NCBI GenBank assembly: GCA_964036195.1
Contig: OZ038459.1
Location: 12,149,206-12,213,205 of the forward strand
DNA: 64,000 nt
From: Sphaerolaimus hirsutus
Lineage: Eukaryota; Nematoda; Chromadorea; Monhysterida; Sphaerolaimidae
Reading direction: 5' to 3'
Positions 63,978 through 64,000 of this stretch are shown piece after piece; positions within the stretch are counted from its first letter, which is position 1, and each line of letters starts with the position of its first letter. The notes under the pieces are model-generated. The model made no database searches. It saw only the letters and a program-made list of their open reading frames with translations, and was not told the origin of the DNA. Made by a program: the position numbers and the translations under genes.

Positions 63978-64000
63978 ACCGTATTTCCTCGAAATACCCC
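63978..64000. mobile_element. TACCGTATT-family left end, cut by the window edge
   Basis: TACCGTATTTCCTCGAAATA then CCC at the last bases of the window. Confidence 0.75.

Overview
This window is metazoan nuclear DNA, most likely from an invertebrate. Every recognisable gene is split by GT-AG introns, several of them 50-120 bp and others several kb. The protein families are animal ones: UBR-type E3 ligase, alkylglycerol monooxygenase, a rhodopsin-like GPCR, a KMT5A-like SET domain, FLYWCH and C2H2 zinc fingers. A nematode or a related ecdysozoan would fit, but nothing here settles the phylum. No bacterial operon, CRISPR array or phage feature is present.

Layout. (1) 1-2523, plus strand: last exons of a UBR1/2/3-like ubiquitin ligase. 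(2) 2524-8275: repeats, plus a broken copy of the last exon of the next gene. (3) 8276-13497, minus strand: a complete ten-exon alkylglycerol monooxygenase (AGMO/TMEM195-like) gene. (4) 13498-18114: miniature transposons. (5) 18115-21128, plus strand: a seven-exon GPCR. (6) 21129-31400: repeats, including a 33-unit 29-bp minisatellite made of two alternating unit types. (7) 31401-38475, minus strand: exons encoding a divergent KMT5A-like SET domain followed by exons encoding a FLYWCH zinc finger. Reading phase is compatible across all of them, so they may form one unusual SET-FLYWCH gene. (8) 42514-47928, minus strand: a C2H2 zinc-finger gene with an NLS-like exon. (9) 48381-49655, plus strand: a long intact reverse transcriptase reading frame, Penelope-like in character. 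(10) 53369-63572, minus strand: a ten-exon coiled-coil protein of unknown identity ending in a basic nuclear-localisation-like segment.

The most striking property is the density of non-autonomous DNA transposons. Introns and intergenic space are filled with a few recurring families. One has termini like TACCGTATTTCCTCGAAATA and C/G-rich interiors. A second has TACCGTATATCCTCGAATAA ends. A third has TACCGTATTTCTTCTAATAG ends. A GGCGCC-rich family starts TAGTGATG and makes 8-bp target duplications. A CAGGGGT-ended hAT-like family also makes 8-bp duplications. A 245-bp TA-target family, a TGATACGCAC family and an 842-bp Mutator-like foldback element complete the list. Several insertions can be proven inside the window from target-site duplications, empty sites or nesting. 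No transposase gene was found, so all would have to be mobilised in trans.

Gene models were assembled by eye from open frames, splice signals and phase compatibility. Exon edges are predictions.
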